Shown one piece after another: positions 41,376-50,407 of a stretch of 64,000 bases of DNA. The first letter of the stretch is position 1. Every line of letters starts with the position of its first letter. The stretch is from Betaproteobacteria bacterium (GTDB lineage: Bacteria > Pseudomonadota > Gammaproteobacteria > Burkholderiales > Usitatibacteraceae): assembly GCA_016709665.1 (NCBI GenBank), contig JADJMI010000028.1:248001-312000 (forward strand). The letters run 5' to 3'. The notes below the pieces were generated by a model, which made no database searches, was not told the origin of the DNA, and was given only the letters and a program-made list of their open reading frames with translations. A program made the translations under genes and the position numbers.

Positions 41376-42468
41376 ACTCGTGGTGACGCTCACGGTCGCC
41401 GGCGGACGCGTCGCGCGTGCCGAAGCCCGGTCCGACCGCCCGCGCATCGCCGGGCGTCTCTTCGACGGCCGCGCCGCGGGCGAAGCCGAGCCCCTGGCCG
41501 GCGCGCTCTTCGCCATCTGCGGGCGAGCCCAGTCCATCGCGGCGGCCACGGCGGTGGAACAGGCACTCGGCCGCGCCGCGAGCGAACCGGTGAGGCTCGC
41601 GCGCGAGACGCGCCTGGCCGCCGAGGCCGCGCAGGAGCATCTCGGGCGCCTGCTCGTCGACTGGCCGCGGCTCGCGGGACTCGAAACCGCGGTGAAGCCC
41701 TACGCCCGGGCGCGCGCGCTGCTCTCGCCGCTTCTCGCGAGCGCACCCGGCGCGACGCTCCCGCAGGCGGCGCTCGACGTGAACGAATGGGCGCAGTCCG
41801 CCGTGTTCGGCGTCTCGCCGGCGGATTTCCTGTCGCTCGATTCCGTCAACGGCTTCGCCAACTGGGTGCGCGGCGCCGGGACCTCGCCGGCATCGCTCGC
41901 GCTCGCGGTGCTGGAGCGCCACGCGCGGCTGGGCGCGAGCGACACGGCGTTCCTCGGCACGGCGGATGCCTCGATGGTCGAGTCGCTGGCCGCCCATCTC
42001 GACGCGGATCCCGCCTTCGACGACGCGCCGCACTGGCAGGGGCAGCCCCGCGAAACGGGCGCGCTGGCCCGCATGGCGTCCCACCCGCTCGTCGCGGACG
42101 CCGTCGAGACCTTCGGGCCCGGCCTCGCCGCACGGCTCGTGGCGCGCCTGCTCGAGACCGCCGCGGCGCTGGGCGACCTGCGCACCGGCCGGGGCTCGCG
42201 CCACGGTGGCGCGAGGCATGGCGACGTCGGCCTGGGCTGGGCCGAGACGGCCCGGGGCCTGCTCGTGCATCGCACCCGCGTCGAGGGGGATCGGCTAGCC
42301 GGCTATCGCATCGTGGCGCCCACGGAGTGGAATTTCCATCCGGAGGGCGCGTTCGTCCGGGGTGCCGCCGGGCTCGCCGACGACGGCGCGCTCGAGGCCG
42401 CCGCCCACTGGATCGTCGGCTCCCTGGATCCCTGCGTGGGCGTGCGCTGCGAGGTGATCCGTGCATGA
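41359..42468 (+). CDS. hupK: HupK, degenerate large-subunit-like accessory protein
   Basis: 369 aa from GTG at 41359. It is a decayed relative of the hydrogenase large subunit: FAICGRAQS in place of RICGVC and SLDPCVGVRCEV in place of DPCLACATH, with one cysteine lost in each motif. It is likely a scaffold for Fe(CN)2CO assembly rather than an enzyme. Overlaps hupJ by 17 nt; hypA begins within its last codons. Confidence 0.88.
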   Translation: MPIEGELVVTLTVAGGRVARAEARSDRPRIAGRLFDGRAAGEAEPLAGALFAICGRAQSIAAATAVEQALGRAASEPVRLARETRLAAEAAQEHLGRLLVDWPRLAGLETAVKPYARARALLSPLLASAPGATLPQAALDVNEWAQSAVFGVSPADFLSLDSVNGFANWVRGAGTSPASLALAVLERHARLGASDTAFLGTADASMVESLAAHLDADPAFDDAPHWQGQPRETGALARMASHPLVADAVETFGPGLAARLVARLLETAAALGDLRTGRGSRHGGARHGDVGLGWAETARGLLVHRTRVEGDRLAGYRIVAPTEWNFHPEGAFVRGAAGLADDGALEAAAHWIVGSLDPCVGVRCEVIRA

Positions 42469-42802
42469 GATGTCGATCGCCGAGAGCGTGCTCGGCATCG
42501 TGGAGGACACCGCGCGCCGGGAGGGCTTCGTCCGGGTGACCGAGGTGCGCCTGGAGATCGGCGCCCTGGCGGCCATCGAGATCGAGGCGCTGCGCTTCTG
42601 CTTCGAGGCCGTGGTGCACGGCAGCCTCGCGCAAGGCGCGCGGCTCGCGATCGACGGGACGCCCGGCACCGCGTGGTGCTTCGATTGCTCGAAGCCGGTG
42701 GAGGTGGCCGCCCGCGCGGATCCCTGCCCGGCATGCGGCGGATCGAAGCTGCAGGTGAGCGGCGGCACCGAGATGCGCGTGAAGGACCTGGTGGGCGCCT
42801 GA
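42461..42802 (+). CDS. hypA: hydrogenase nickel incorporation protein HypA
   Basis: 113 aa from GTG 42461 (MHEMSIAESVLGIVEDTARR, with nickel ligand His2). Zinc site CFDCSKP and CPACGG. Delivers nickel with HypB. A GGCGCC-TGAG-GGCGCC hairpin lies across its stop codon. Confidence 0.95.
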   Translation: MHEMSIAESVLGIVEDTARREGFVRVTEVRLEIGALAAIEIEALRFCFEAVVHGSLAQGARLAIDGTPGTAWCFDCSKPVEVAARADPCPACGGSKLQVSGGTEMRVKDLVGA

Positions 42803-42830
42803 GGGCGCCTCGACATTCGAGGAGACGACG

Positions 42831-43736
42831 ATGTGCACGACCTGCGGCTGCGGAACGGATGCGGTGACGATCGACGGGAAGGCCCATGCCCACGGGCATG
42901 GCGCGCACGAGCACGACCATCCCCACGACCACGACCACGATCATGATCACGGTCACGTCCACGGCCCGGGGTGCGGCCACGACCACGCCCCGGCCCATTC
43001 CCATGCCGCGGGGGTGCCCGCGGAGCGCGCCGTCGCGGTCGAGCGCGCCATCCTCGCCAAGAACGATGCCGAGGCGAACCACAACCGGCGCCTCTTCACG
43101 CGCAAGGGGATCTTCGCGCTGAACCTCGTCTCGAGTCCCGGCTCGGGCAAGACGACGCTCCTGTGCGAGACCATCCGCCGTCTCGCGGGCGAAGTGCCCA
43201 TTGCCGTGGTCGAGGGCGACCAGCAGACCTCCCACGACGCCGACCGCATCCGGGCCGCCGGCGCGCGCGCGGTGCAGGTGAACACCGGCAAGGGGTGTCA
43301 CCTCGACGCCCACATGGTCGGGCACGCGCTCGAGGCGCTCGAGCCCGCGGAGGCTTCGGTGCTCATGATCGAGAACGTCGGCAACCTCGTCTGCCCGTCG
43401 GCGTTCGACCTGGGCGAGGCCCACAAGGTCGTGGTGCTCTCCGTCACGGAGGGCGAGGACAAGCCCCTCAAGTACCCGGACATGTTCGCCGCCGCCGACC
43501 TCATGATCCTCAACAAGTGCGACCTGCTGCCGTACCTGTCGTTCGACGTGGCGGCATGCCTCGCCAACGCGAGGCGCGTGAATCCGGCGATCGAGATCCT
43601 GCAGGTCTCCGCGACGAAGGGCGAGGGGATGGACGGCTGGCTCGACTGGATCCGCGAAGGCGCGGGTGAAGCGCGATCGCGCCGCGTCCGCGCGGCGGCC
43701 CCGGGCGGCTGCGGCGGCGCGTGCACCTGCGCCTAG
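42831..43736 (+). CDS. hypB: hydrogenase nickel incorporation GTPase HypB
   Basis: 301 aa. CxxCGC N-terminal nickel site, then a His-rich stretch (residues about 19-58) able to store nickel. GTPase with P-loop SPGSGKTT (102-109), then VEGDQQTSHDADRI and NKCDLLPY. A second Cys-rich tail CGGACTCA is added. HypA and HypB insert nickel into HupL. Confidence 0.95.
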   Translation: MCTTCGCGTDAVTIDGKAHAHGHGAHEHDHPHDHDHDHDHGHVHGPGCGHDHAPAHSHAAGVPAERAVAVERAILAKNDAEANHNRRLFTRKGIFALNLVSSPGSGKTTLLCETIRRLAGEVPIAVVEGDQQTSHDADRIRAAGARAVQVNTGKGCHLDAHMVGHALEALEPAEASVLMIENVGNLVCPSAFDLGEAHKVVVLSVTEGEDKPLKYPDMFAAADLMILNKCDLLPYLSFDVAACLANARRVNPAIEILQVSATKGEGMDGWLDWIREGAGEARSRRVRAAAPGGCGGACTCA

Positions 43737-43758
43737 CGCCGGGAAGAAGAGCCCCGCG

Positions 43759-46071
43759 ATGAACGCCGTCGAAACCCTGCTCGCCCCCGAGCGCGAACGC
43801 GTCCGCGTCCGCGGCACGGTGCAGGGCGTCGGGTTCCGTCCGTTCGTCTACCGGCTGGCGTTGCAGCTGTCGCTCGCCGGCTGGGTCCTCAACGACGCCG
43901 AGGGCGTGCTCGCCGAAGTGGAGGGCGACCCGCGATCCGTGGCGGACTTCGTGCGCCGCGTGGCCGCCGAGGCGCCGCCCCTCGCGCGCGTGGATTCGGT
44001 GGAACGCGAATCGTGCGAGCCGCAGGGCACGCGCGGTTTCGCCATCGCGGCGAGCCGCGCCGGGGTGGCCGCCACGGCCGTGACGCCCGACGCCGCCACC
44101 TGTCCCGATTGCCTCGCGGAACTGCTCGATCCCCGGGACCGGCGGCATGGGTACGCGTTCATCAATTGCACGCACTGCGGCCCGCGCTTCACGATCACGC
44201 GCGGCGTGCCCTACGACCGTCCCCTCACCACGATGGCGCCGTTTCGCATGTGCCCGGCCTGCGACGCCGAGTACCACGATCCGCTCGACCGCCGGTTCCA
44301 CGCCCAGCCCGACGCGTGCCCGGATTGCGGGCCGCGCCTCGCGTTCCTCGGGGAGGACGGCCTGCCGCGCGAAGGCGATCCGGTCGCGCTCGCGCTCGAA
44401 CGGGTTCGCGCCGGCAAGGTGGTGGCGGTCAAGGGCCTGGGCGGATTCCACCTGGTCTGCGACGCGCGCAACGTGCGTGCCGTGGCGCGCCTGCGGGCCG
44501 CCAAGCACCGCGAGGAGAAGCCCTTCGCCGTGATGGTCGCCAACGGCGCGAGCCTCGCGTCCTTCGCCCGCGTCGAAGACGATGCGCTCGGCCTGCTGGA
44601 ATCGCGGGAACGCCCCATCGTGCTGCTGCCCAAGAAGGCGGGCTGCGACGAGCGCCTGCCGGGCGTCGCCCCCGGCGTGGGCGAACTGGGCGCGATGCTG
44701 CCGTACACGCCGCTGCACTGGCTCCTTTTCCGCGAAGCCGCGCAGCGCCCGGCGGACGCGCGGTGGACGGGCGAACCGCAGGCGCTCGTTCTCGTCATGA
44801 CGAGCGCCAACCCGGGCGGCGAGCCGCTGGTGACCGGCAACGACGAAGCGTTGAAGCGCCTGGCGGGCCTCGCGGACGCCTGGCTCGTCCACGACCGCGA
44901 GATCGGCGCGCGCTGCGACGACAGCGTGGTGCGCCCGACGGCCGGCGGCGCCGTCTTCGTGCGCCGCGCGCGCGGCTACACGCCGCGGGCCATCCGCCTG
45001 CCGCGGGCGGGTCCGTCCATCCTCGCGGGCGGGGGCTACCTCAAGAACACCGTCTGTCTCACGCGCGGCGACGAGGCGTTCCTCTCGCCCCACATCGGCG
45101 ACCTGGACAACGGCGCGAGCTGCGAGGCGCTGGAAGAGGCGGTGCGGCACCTCATCGACATCCTCGAGGTCGAGCCCGAGGCCTGCGCGAGGGACCTGCA
45201 CCCGGACTTCTTCTCCAGCCGCTTCATCGCGGCCTTCGCGCAGGAGCGAGGCCTTGCCGTCACCGCCGTCCAGCACCACCATGCGCACGCCGCCGCGGTG
45301 CTCGCGGAGCACGGGCGCGAGGGGCCGGCGCTGGCCCTCGCGCTCGACGGCGTCGGCCTGGGCACGGACGGATCGGCGTGGGGGGGCGAGCTTCTTCGCC
45401 TCGACGGCTCGGCGTGGCGTCGCCTCGGTCACCTCGGCGCGATCCGGCTACCCGGGGGCGACCGTGCGGCGCGCGAGCCCTGGCGCATGGCCGCTTCGGT
45501 CATGCACGCGCTCGGGCGCGGCGACGAGATCGCCTCGCGCTTCCCGCGGCCGGCGGCCCCGGTCGTCGCGGAGATGCTGCGGCACGGCACCCATTGCCCC
45601 GAAACCACCTCGGCGGGCCGCTGGTTCGACGCCGCGGCGGGGCTGCTGGGGCTTCGCGATGTCGCCGCCTTCGAAGGCCAGGCCGCGATGCTGCTCGAGT
45701 CGCTGGCCGCCTCGCACGGGCCCGTGGCGGCCTGTCCCACGCTCTGGGGCATCGGCATCGACGGCACGCTCGACCTGCTGCCGCTCGCCGCGCGACTGGC
45801 GGAGGTGAAGGATGCCGCCTACGGCGCGGCCCTGTTTCACGCGACGCTCGTCGAGGCGCTGGCCGAGTGGGCGATCGAGGCCGCCCGCCGCGAGGGCCTC
45901 GCCACGGTCGCCCTGGGCGGCGGCTGCTTCGTGAACGCGATCCTGTCGCGCGGGCTCGAGGAGCGCCTGCGCGAGTCGGGCCTCGAACCCCTCGGCGCCC
46001 GCGAGGTGCCCGCCGGCGACGGCGGCCTCGCCCTCGGGCAGGCGTGGGTTTCCTTACTGGAGAACTGCTGA
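43759..46071 (+). CDS. hypF: carbamoyltransferase HypF
   Basis: 770 aa from ATG at 43759. Acylphosphatase domain (VRVRGTVQGVGFRPFVYRLA), zinc fingers (CPDCLAEL, CTHCGPRF, CPACDAEY, CPDCGPRL), YrdC domain (AGKVVAVKGLGGFHLVCDAR) and Kae1/TobZ-like carbamoyltransferase (HHHAHAAAVLAEHG, GGCFVNAILSRGLEERL). Makes the carbamoyl group for HypE, hence the cyanide of the active site. Confidence 0.95.
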   Translation: MNAVETLLAPERERVRVRGTVQGVGFRPFVYRLALQLSLAGWVLNDAEGVLAEVEGDPRSVADFVRRVAAEAPPLARVDSVERESCEPQGTRGFAIAASRAGVAATAVTPDAATCPDCLAELLDPRDRRHGYAFINCTHCGPRFTITRGVPYDRPLTTMAPFRMCPACDAEYHDPLDRRFHAQPDACPDCGPRLAFLGEDGLPREGDPVALALERVRAGKVVAVKGLGGFHLVCDARNVRAVARLRAAKHREEKPFAVMVANGASLASFARVEDDALGLLESRERPIVLLPKKAGCDERLPGVAPGVGELGAMLPYTPLHWLLFREAAQRPADARWTGEPQALVLVMTSANPGGEPLVTGNDEALKRLAGLADAWLVHDREIGARCDDSVVRPTAGGAVFVRRARGYTPRAIRLPRAGPSILAGGGYLKNTVCLTRGDEAFLSPHIGDLDNGASCEALEEAVRHLIDILEVEPEACARDLHPDFFSSRFIAAFAQERGLAVTAVQHHHAHAAAVLAEHGREGPALALALDGVGLGTDGSAWGGELLRLDGSAWRRLGHLGAIRLPGGDRAAREPWRMAASVMHALGRGDEIASRFPRPAAPVVAEMLRHGTHCPETTSAGRWFDAAAGLLGLRDVAAFEGQAAMLLESLAASHGPVAACPTLWGIGIDGTLDLLPLAARLAEVKDAAYGAALFHATLVEALAEWAIEAARREGLATVALGGGCFVNAILSRGLEERLRESGLEPLGAREVPAGDGGLALGQAWVSLLENC

Positions 46072-46072
46072 C

Positions 46073-46306
46073 ATGTGTCTCGCCATCCCCGCGAAAGTCG
46101 TGGAACTGAGGGACGCCGACCTGGCCGTCATCGACCTGGGCGGCGTGAGGAAGGAGATCTCGCTCGCGCTGGTGGAGGACGTGCGGCCCGGCGACTTCGT
46201 GATCGTCCACGTGGGCTACGCGCTCCAGAAGGTCGATCCCGAGGAGGCCGAGAAGACCCTCGCGCTCTTCGCCGGCCTGGACGCCCCGGCGCGGGCAAGC
46301 GCATGA
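46073..46306 (+). CDS. hypC: hydrogenase maturation chaperone HypC
   Basis: 77 aa; MCLAIPAKVVELRDADLAVI with catalytic Cys2, GDFVIVHVGYALQKVDPEEA. Binds HypD and the large subunit precursor. One nucleotide after hypF; overlaps hypD. Confidence 0.95.
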   Translation: MCLAIPAKVVELRDADLAVIDLGGVRKEISLALVEDVRPGDFVIVHVGYALQKVDPEEAEKTLALFAGLDAPARASA

Positions 46307-47430
46307 AGTACGTCGACGAGTTCCGCGACGGCGAGCTCGCGAAGGGCATCGCCGCGCGCATCGCGAACGAGGCCGATCCCTCCCGCACCTACCACTTCAT
46401 GGAATTCTGCGGCGGCCACACCCACGCCATCTCGCGCTACGGCGTGAAGGACCTGCTGCCGGCGAGCGTGGTCATGGTGCACGGCCCGGGCTGCCCCGTG
46501 TGCGTGCTGCCCATCGGCCGCATCGACATGGCCATCGAGCTCGCCATCCGCGAGAAGGCCATCCTGTGCACCTACGCCGACACGATGCGCGTGCCGGCCT
46601 CCGGCGGGCTCTCGCTCATGAAGGCCAAGGCGAAGGGCGCGGACATCCGCATGGTGTACTCGGCCTCCGACGCGCTTCGCATCGCGCAGGAGAACCCGGG
46701 CCGCGAGGTCGTCTTCCTGGCCATCGGCTTCGAGACCACCACGCCGCCCACCGCGCTCGTGGTGAAGCAGGCGGCGGCGCTCGGCCTCGCCAACTTCAGC
46801 GTCTTCTGCAACCACGTGCTCACGCCCGCGGCCATCTCGCACATCCTCGAGTCGCCGGAGGTTCGCGAGCTCGGCACCGTGAAGATCGACGGCTTCGTGG
46901 GCCCGGCCCACGTCTCGACCATCATCGGCAGCCAGCCCTACGACTACTTCGCCGAGGAATACGCGAAACCCGTCGTCATCGCCGGCTTCGAGCCGCTGGA
47001 CGTGATGCAGGCGATCCTCATGCTGGTGCGCCAGGTGAACGAGGGCCGCGCCGAAGTGGAGAACGAGTTCTCGCGCGCGGTCACCGCGGACGGCAACGCC
47101 AAGGCGAAGGCGCTGGTGGCCGAGATCTTCGAGCTGCGCCGCGCCTTCGAGTGGCGGGGACTGGGCCGCGTGCCGTACAGCGCCCTGCGCCTGAAGGACG
47201 AGTGGGCGGCCTTCGACGCCGAGCGCCGCTTCGACATGCCCGAGCGCAGCGTCCCCGACAACAAGGCCTGCGAATGCGGCGCGATCCTGCGCGGCGTGAA
47301 GAAGCCCGTCGACTGCAAGGTCTTCGGCACCGCGTGCACGCCGGAGACGCCCATGGGCTCGTGCATGGTGTCCTCCGAGGGCGCCTGCGCGGCCCATTAC
47401 ACCTATGGCCGGTTCAGGAACGCGGCATGA
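46303..47430 (+). CDS. hypD: hydrogenase maturation scaffold HypD
   Basis: 375 aa from ATG overlapping hypC. Signature MEFCGGHTHAISRYGVKDLL, HGPGCPVCVLPIGRIDMAIE and IGFETTTPPTALVV, with a [4Fe-4S] site formed by the C-terminal cysteines (ACECGAILRGVKKPVDCKVF, FGTACTPETPMGSCMV). Assembles the Fe(CN)2CO unit with HypC. Confidence 0.95.
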   Translation: MKYVDEFRDGELAKGIAARIANEADPSRTYHFMEFCGGHTHAISRYGVKDLLPASVVMVHGPGCPVCVLPIGRIDMAIELAIREKAILCTYADTMRVPASGGLSLMKAKAKGADIRMVYSASDALRIAQENPGREVVFLAIGFETTTPPTALVVKQAAALGLANFSVFCNHVLTPAAISHILESPEVRELGTVKIDGFVGPAHVSTIIGSQPYDYFAEEYAKPVVIAGFEPLDVMQAILMLVRQVNEGRAEVENEFSRAVTADGNAKAKALVAEIFELRRAFEWRGLGRVPYSALRLKDEWAAFDAERRFDMPERSVPDNKACECGAILRGVKKPVDCKVFGTACTPETPMGSCMVSSEGACAAHYTYGRFRNAA

Positions 47431-47461
47431 GCGGGCCGTTGGCGGATACGAGGGTGAGGCG

Positions 47462-48511
47462 ATGAGTACGGTGAGAACGGGTTACGTGCGGCCGCTGGAC
47501 GTGAAGCGCGGCCTGGTCGACATGAGCCACGGCAGCGGCGGCCGCGCCATGGCGCAGCTCATCGACGAGCTGTTCCTGGCGGCGTTCGACAACGAATGGC
47601 TGCGCGAGATGAACGACCAGGCGCGCGTGCCGATGCCGGCGGGGCGCCTCGTCATCGCCACCGACAGCCACGTGGTCTCGCCGCTCTTCTTCCCGGGCGG
47701 GGACATCGGCTGCCTCTCGGTGCACGGCACGATCAACGACGTGGCCATGGCCGGCGCGAAGCCGCTTTACCTTACTTCGGGCTTCATCCTCGAGGAGGGC
47801 TACCCGCTCGCGGACCTGAAGCGCATCGTCGAGTCCATGGCCGCCGCCGCGCGCGAGGCCGGGGTGCCCATCGTCACCGGCGACACCAAGGTGGTGGAGC
47901 AGGGCAAGGGCGACGGCGTCTTCATCAACACGACGGGCGTGGGGGTGGTCCTCGAGGGCGTCGACGTCTCGGGCGCGCACGCGAGGCCGGGCGACGCGAT
48001 CCTCGTCTCGGGCACCCTGGGCGACCACGGCGTCGCCATCATGTCGCTGCGCGAAAACCTCACGTTCGAGACCACCATCCAGTCCGACACGGCATCGCTG
48101 CACACGCTGGTGGCCGCGATGGTCGAGGCGGTGCCGGGCATCCGCACCCTGCGCGATCCGACGCGCGGCGGCCTCGCCACCACGCTCAACGAGATCGCCC
48201 GCCAGTCGAAGGCGGGCATGACGATCCGCGAGGCGGCCATTCCCGTGCGGCCGGAAGTGTCGGCCGCCTGCGAGTTCCTGGGGCTCGACCCGCTCTACGT
48301 CGCCAACGAGGGCAAGCTGGTCGCGATCTGCGCCCCGGAGGACGCGGCGCGGCTGCTGGCCGCGATGCGCGCCCACCCGCAGGGTCGCGATTCGGCGATC
48401 ATCGGCGAGGTGGTCGCGGACGCGAACCACTTCGTGCAGATGGAAACCGGCTTCGGCGGCCGGCGCATGGTGGACTGGCTGGCGGGCGAGCAACTCCCGC
48501 GGATCTGCTGA
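47462..48511 (+). CDS. hypE: carbamoyl-dehydratase HypE
   Basis: 349 aa. Start at ATG 47462 after GAGGGTGAGG; an earlier ATG gives no family match. PurM fold: DMSHGSGGRAMAQLIDELFL, ATDSHVVSPLFFPGGDIGCL, TGDTKVVEQGKGDGVFINTT. The C-terminal PRIC cysteine (349) carries the carbamoyl group that becomes thiocyanate. Confidence 0.95.
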   Translation: MSTVRTGYVRPLDVKRGLVDMSHGSGGRAMAQLIDELFLAAFDNEWLREMNDQARVPMPAGRLVIATDSHVVSPLFFPGGDIGCLSVHGTINDVAMAGAKPLYLTSGFILEEGYPLADLKRIVESMAAAAREAGVPIVTGDTKVVEQGKGDGVFINTTGVGVVLEGVDVSGAHARPGDAILVSGTLGDHGVAIMSLRENLTFETTIQSDTASLHTLVAAMVEAVPGIRTLRDPTRGGLATTLNEIARQSKAGMTIREAAIPVRPEVSAACEFLGLDPLYVANEGKLVAICAPEDAARLLAAMRAHPQGRDSAIIGEVVADANHFVQMETGFGGRRMVDWLAGEQLPRIC

Positions 48512-48514
48512 CCC

Positions 48515-50284
48515 ATGAAGATCCTGTTCCTCACCCACGCCTTCAACGGCCTCGCCCAGCGCCTGTTCATCGACCTGGAGGAGGCCGGCCACGAGGTGGT
48601 CATCGAGTTCGACGTGAACGAGGCCGTCACCGCCGAGGCCGTGGCGCTCGCGAAGCCCGATCTCGTCATCGCGCCCTTCCTCAAGCGCGCCATTCCCGAA
48701 TCGCTCTGGTCCGCCATTCCCTGTTTCGTGGTGCATCCCGGCGTGCCGGGCGACCGCGGTCCTTCGGCGCTCGACTGGGCGATCCTGGAAGGCGAGGCCG
48801 AGTGGGGCGTCACGGTGCTGCAGGCCGTGGCGCAGATGGATGCGGGCCCCGTCTGGTCGCACGCGGCCTTCCCGATGCGGCTCGCGCCCAAGTCGAGCCT
48901 CTACCGGCGCGAGGTCACGGAAGCGGCCCTGATCGCCGTGAAGGAGGCCGTGGCGAAGTTCGAACGCGGCGAGAAGCCCGTGTCCGCCGCTTCGCTGGGC
49001 GCCGTCGCCCGGGGCCGCGAACGGCCCCTGATGCGGACCGCCGACCGGACCATCGACTGGGCGAAGGACACGACGCAGGCCGTCCTGCGCAAGATCCATT
49101 CGGCGGACAGCTTCCCCGGGGTGCGCGACGAGATCGGCGGAATGGCCGTTCGCCTGTTCGGCGCCCATGACGGCAGCGGGGAATCGACCTCCCTGCGCCG
49201 GCCGGTGGCGGAAGCCGATCGCGGGCCCGGCGCCGTGCTGGCCAAGCGCGATGGCGCCATCCTGCGCGCCACCGTCGACGGCGCGGTCTGGATCACGCAC
49301 CTGGAGGAGATCGCCGAGGGCACCGAGCGGCCCCTGAAGCTCCCGGCCGCGCAGGTGCTGGGCGGGCGCCTGGCCGGCGTGAAGGACGCGCCCGTGGCCC
49401 TCGATGCGCCCGACGCCCCCGCCACGTGGCGCGAGATCCGCTACGAGGAGGCCGGCGACGTGGGCGTGCTCCACTTCGCCTTCCACAACGGCGCGATGAG
49501 CACGGCCCAGTGCCAGCGCCTGCTCGCGGCCATCCGCCACGCCAAGTCGCGCCCGGCGAAGCTGCTGGTGCTCGCGGGCGGCGGCGATTTCTGGTCGAAC
49601 GGCATCCACCTGAACGCCATCGAGGCCACCGGCAAGCCGGCGGACGCCTCGTGGGAGAACATCAACGCCATCGACGACGTGGCGCGCGAGATCGTGCTCA
49701 CGCCGGATCGCATCACGGTCGCGGCGATGGCCGGAAACGCCGGCGCGGGCGGGGTCTTCCTCGCGCTGGCCGCGGATCGCGTTTGGCTTCGCAAGGGTGT
49801 CGTGCTCAACCCGCACTACAAGGGCATGGGCAATCTCTACGGCTCGGAGTACTGGACCTACCTGCTGCCCCGGCGCGTGGGGGAGGCGAGGGCGAAAGCC
49901 ATCACTGCCCGCCGCCTGCCCATGGGCTCGCGGGAAGCCGCGGCGCTGGGCCTGGCGGATGCCGCGTTCGGTCACGATCCGAAGGAGTTCCTGGCGGCGG
50001 CCGTGAAGCGCGCCCAGGCCATGGCCGACGATCCGCGTTACGCCGACACGCTCCGGGCCAAGGCGGAGGCGAGGGCGCGCGACGAAGCGACGAAGCCCCT
50101 CGAACGCTACCGCGAGGAGGAACTCGCGCGCATGAAGCTCAACTTCTACGGGTTCGACCCCAGCTACCACGTGGCGCGCTTCCACTTCGTGCACAAGCTG
50201 CCGAAGGCGCGCACGCCGTTCTACCTGGCCTCGCACCGGGCCGCGAAGGGGCGGCTGCAAATAAAGAAACCGGCGGACGCCTGA
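48515..50284 (+). CDS. hypX: HypX (HoxX), CO ligand synthesis protein
   Basis: 589 aa. N-terminal formyltransferase domain (about 1-240: CFVVHPGVPGDRGPSALDWA) fused to an enoyl-CoA hydratase-like domain (about 290-589: LVLAGGGDFWSNGIHLNAIE, AAMAGNAGAGGVFLALAADR). HypX makes the active-site CO from a formyl group under aerobic conditions, agreeing with the O2-tolerant hydrogenase type. Last gene of the operon; its stop lies in a hairpin loop at 50268-50299. Confidence 0.95.
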   Translation: MKILFLTHAFNGLAQRLFIDLEEAGHEVVIEFDVNEAVTAEAVALAKPDLVIAPFLKRAIPESLWSAIPCFVVHPGVPGDRGPSALDWAILEGEAEWGVTVLQAVAQMDAGPVWSHAAFPMRLAPKSSLYRREVTEAALIAVKEAVAKFERGEKPVSAASLGAVARGRERPLMRTADRTIDWAKDTTQAVLRKIHSADSFPGVRDEIGGMAVRLFGAHDGSGESTSLRRPVAEADRGPGAVLAKRDGAILRATVDGAVWITHLEEIAEGTERPLKLPAAQVLGGRLAGVKDAPVALDAPDAPATWREIRYEEAGDVGVLHFAFHNGAMSTAQCQRLLAAIRHAKSRPAKLLVLAGGGDFWSNGIHLNAIEATGKPADASWENINAIDDVAREIVLTPDRITVAAMAGNAGAGGVFLALAADRVWLRKGVVLNPHYKGMGNLYGSEYWTYLLPRRVGEARAKAITARRLPMGSREAAALGLADAAFGHDPKEFLAAAVKRAQAMADDPRYADTLRAKAEARARDEATKPLERYREEELARMKLNFYGFDPSYHVARFHFVHKLPKARTPFYLASHRAAKGRLQIKKPADA

Positions 50285-50299
50285 GGAACGCCGCCGGTT
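50259..50299 (-). terminator. Rho-independent terminator with T-rich tail on the minus strand
   Basis: Stem AACCGGCGG/CCGCCGGTT (50291-50299 and 50268-50276), 14-nt loop, then TCTTTATTT at 50267-50259 on the minus strand. It serves minus-strand transcription (candidate sRNA and the ATPase operon); the plus side lacks a T run. It overlaps the 3' end of hypX. Confidence 0.7.
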
Positions 50300-50360
50300 G
50301 AAAGACGCCATACCTGGGGGCATGGCGGGGAAGCCTCGCGCGCGGTCAGGGAACCGGCGC
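50259..50360 (-). ncRNA. candidate FNR-dependent small RNA of about 100 nt
   Basis: Bounded on the minus strand by an FNR-type box with a -10 (50367-50407) and a T-tailed terminator. Predicted start about 50360. It contains a second hairpin, GCCATGCC/GGTATGGC (50319-50326 and 50307-50314), with a CCCA loop, and a C-rich single strand GGCTTCCCCGCC, of the type that pairs with ribosome-binding sites. The start and the RNA itself are inferred from signals only. Antisense to the last 26 nt of hypX; it could alternatively be a 3' untranslated region. Confidence 0.45.
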
Positions 50361-50366
50361 AACTCC

Positions 50367-50407
50367 AGTCTAGGGAGTGTTCCCCGCCCGCATTTGACCC
50401 GGATCAA
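50367..50407 (-). promoter_or_regulatory. FNR/FixK-type box and -10 for the candidate sRNA
   Basis: On the minus strand TTGATCCGGGTCAA (50407-50394), 21 nt, then TAGACT (50372-50367). The same spacing as at the hydrogenase and ATPase promoters. It overlaps the stop codon of the DUF1631 gene. Confidence 0.5.

Noticed and set aside
42886..43122. Thr/Arg-rich ORF over the HypB His stretch
   Set aside because: Frame shadow of the histidine-repeat codons.
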